In this document: piece by piece, positions 63,066 through 64,000 of the stretch
Position numbering within the stretch: position 1 is the stretch's first letter
How the letters are laid out: each line of letters opens with the position of its first letter
NCBI RefSeq assembly: GCF_016889705.1
Contig: NZ_CP069526.1
Coordinates: 2,232,001-2,296,000, forward strand
Origin: Amycolatopsis sp. FDAARGOS 1241
GTDB lineage: Bacteria; Actinomycetota; Actinomycetes; Mycobacteriales; Pseudonocardiaceae
Reading direction: 5' to 3'
Length of the DNA: 64,000 bases
Program-made: the position numbers and the translations under genes
Notes under the pieces: model-generated
Seen by the model: the letters and a program-made list of their open reading frames with translations, nothing else
Databases searched by the model: none
What the model was told of the DNA's origin: nothing

Positions 63066-64000
63066 GTGGCGAGGGACTACTACGGGATCCTCGGGGTGGC
63101 CAAGAACGCGTCGGATCAGGAGATCAAGCGCGCGTACCGCAAGCTGGCCCGTGAGCTGCACCCCGACGTGAACCCGTCGGAGGACGCGCAGCACAAGTTC
63201 GGCGAGGTGACCACCGCCTACGAGGTGCTCTCCGACCCGCAGAAGCGCAAGATCGTCGACCTCGGCGGCGACCCGATGGACTCGGGCAGCCGGGGCGGCG
63301 GTGGCGGCGACCCGTTCGCCGGCTTCGGCGGGCTCGGCGACATCATGGACGCGTTCTTCGGAGCCTCCGGTGGCGGCGGCGGCGGCCGGGGCCGGGGCCC
63401 GCGCAGCCGCGTGCAGCCGGGCTCCGACGCGCTCATCCGGCTGGCGCTCACGCTCGAGGAGTGCGCCACTGGCGCCGACCGCGAGATCACCGTCGACACC
63501 GCCGTCGTCTGCGACCTGTGCCGCGGCGCCGGCACGGCGGAGGGCACCACCACCAAGACGTGCGACACGTGCGGCGGTGCCGGTGAGGTCCAGTCGGTGC
63601 AGCGTTCGTTCCTCGGCCAGGTCGTCACGGCCCGTCCGTGCCCGGTCTGCCGCGGCTTCGGCGAGGTCATCCCCGACCCGTGCCGCCAGTGCGGTGGCGA
63701 CGGGCGCATCCGCGCGCGCCGCAACGTCACGGCGAAGATCCCGCCGGGCGTCGGCGACGGCATGCGGATCCGGCTCTCGGGCCAGGGCGAGGTCGGCCCC
63801 GGCGGCGGTCCCGCGGGTGACCTCTACGTGGAGATCGACGAGCTGCCCCACGAGGTGTTCGTCCGCGAAGGCAACGAGCTGCACTGCAACTTCCGCATCC
63901 CGATGACCACGGCGGCGCTCGGCGCGACCGTGCCCATCACCACGCTCGTCGACGGCGACTACGAGCTCGACGTCGAACCCGGCACGCAGCCCAACACCGA
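63066..64000 (+). CDS. dnaJ: Chaperone DnaJ (DnaJ2 type), partial at the right edge
   Basis: At least 311 residues from a GTG at 63066. J domain with HPD at residues 32-34 ([14 protein letters not shown]). A Gly/Phe-rich linker follows ([20 protein letters not shown]). The four zinc-binding CxxCxGxG repeats are present: [32 protein letters not shown]. The substrate-binding C-terminal part starts and the sequence ends within [17 protein letters not shown]. Its position after hrcA identifies it as DnaJ2. It stimulates DnaK and holds unfolded proteins. Confidence 0.96.
   Translation, partial: MARDYYGILGVAKNASDQEIKRAYRKLARELHPDVNPSEDAQHKFGEVTTAYEVLSDPQKRKIVDLGGDPMDSGSRGGGGGDPFAGFGGLGDIMDAFFGASGGGGGGRGRGPRSRVQPGSDALIRLALTLEECATGADREITVDTAVVCDLCRGAGTAEGTTTKTCDTCGGAGEVQSVQRSFLGQVVTARPCPVCRGFGEVIPDPCRQCGGDGRIRARRNVTAKIPPGVGDGMRIRLSGQGEVGPGGGPAGDLYVEIDELPHEVFVREGNELHCNFRIPMTTAALGATVPITTLVDGDYELDVEPGTQPNT

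Overview
The window is very GC-rich, densely coded chromosomal DNA of an actinobacterium. The closest match from memory is the Pseudonocardiaceae, Amycolatopsis-like. The backbone nadD, rsfS, gpgP, octT, degV, comEA, comEC, holA, rpsT, lepA, sulfate-reduction genes, hemW, hrcA, dnaJ2 follows the order I recall for the Rv2421c to Rv2373c stretch of Mycobacterium tuberculosis. The gpgP-octT pair points to an organism that makes glucosylglycerate-primed polymethylated polysaccharides. GTG starts, 4-bp stop/start overlaps and leaderless starts with a TANNNT box 6-8 nt upstream are frequent, as in other actinobacteria.

Layout. 1-3.0 kb: the 5' part of an MHS-type MFS transporter, and a RecQ-like helicase carrying a C-terminal phosphoribosyltransferase domain. 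3.4-6.6 kb: nadD-rsfS-gpgP-octT-degV. 6.7-8.1 kb: a decayed TetR/SDR/SnoaL locus. 8.3-19.7 kb: comEA-comEC, thrC, holA, a roughly 0.9-kb array of six imperfect repeats of about 165 bp, rpsT, an EamA transporter, a VOC protein, a methyltransferase and lepA. 19.8-23.4 kb: a PPOX protein, then an accessory patch with an IS5-family element and a broken MmyB-type regulator/SDR pair. 23.6-30.6 kb: nitronate monooxygenase, APC permease, alpha/beta hydrolase, two redox or lipid enzymes, and a barnase-like RNase with its barstar. 30.9-36.7 kb: a sulfate assimilation operon on the minus strand (leader peptide, sir, a 52-aa zinc ribbon, cysH, cysD, cysN, sirohydrochlorin chelatase). 37-42.5 kb: hemW, a quinone-reductase-like protein, a TetR/SgcJ divergent pair with a triple operator, a siderophore-interacting protein with an iron-box-like site, and a serine hydrolase. 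42.6-43.1 kb: the remnant of a type I restriction R-like gene. 43.1-48.5 kb: a PPOX protein and a hydantoin/dihydropyrimidine cluster (NCS1 permease, nitrilase-type amidohydrolase, dihydropyrimidinase, F420 LLM oxidoreductase). 48.7-58.6 kb: a two-component system, a DUF4173 membrane protein, an SSI-like protease inhibitor, PucR, mmsA and an AKR-SDR-TetR operon. 58.6-61.8 kb: a five-gene, translationally coupled type VII secretion-linked operon ending in two tandem paralogous membrane proteins. 62-64 kb: hrcA and the start of dnaJ2.

How it fits together. The sulfate operon covers activation (CysDN), APS reduction (CysH), sulfite reduction (Sir) and iron or cobalt insertion into sirohydrochlorin, behind a short leader ORF with a Cys codon near its end. 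NCS1-nitrilase-HydA could import and open dihydropyrimidines or hydantoins. MmsA about 8 kb away could take the resulting semialdehyde to acyl-CoA, with PucR divergent from mmsA.

The items I consider most worth following up are the repeat array between holA and rpsT, the type VII-linked operon with duplicated terminal membrane genes, the membrane-anchored barnase/barstar pair with a 22-bp perfect palindrome just downstream, the RecQ-phosphoribosyltransferase fusion, and the sulfur leader peptide. I found no rRNA, tRNA, CRISPR array, prophage or large biosynthetic cluster.
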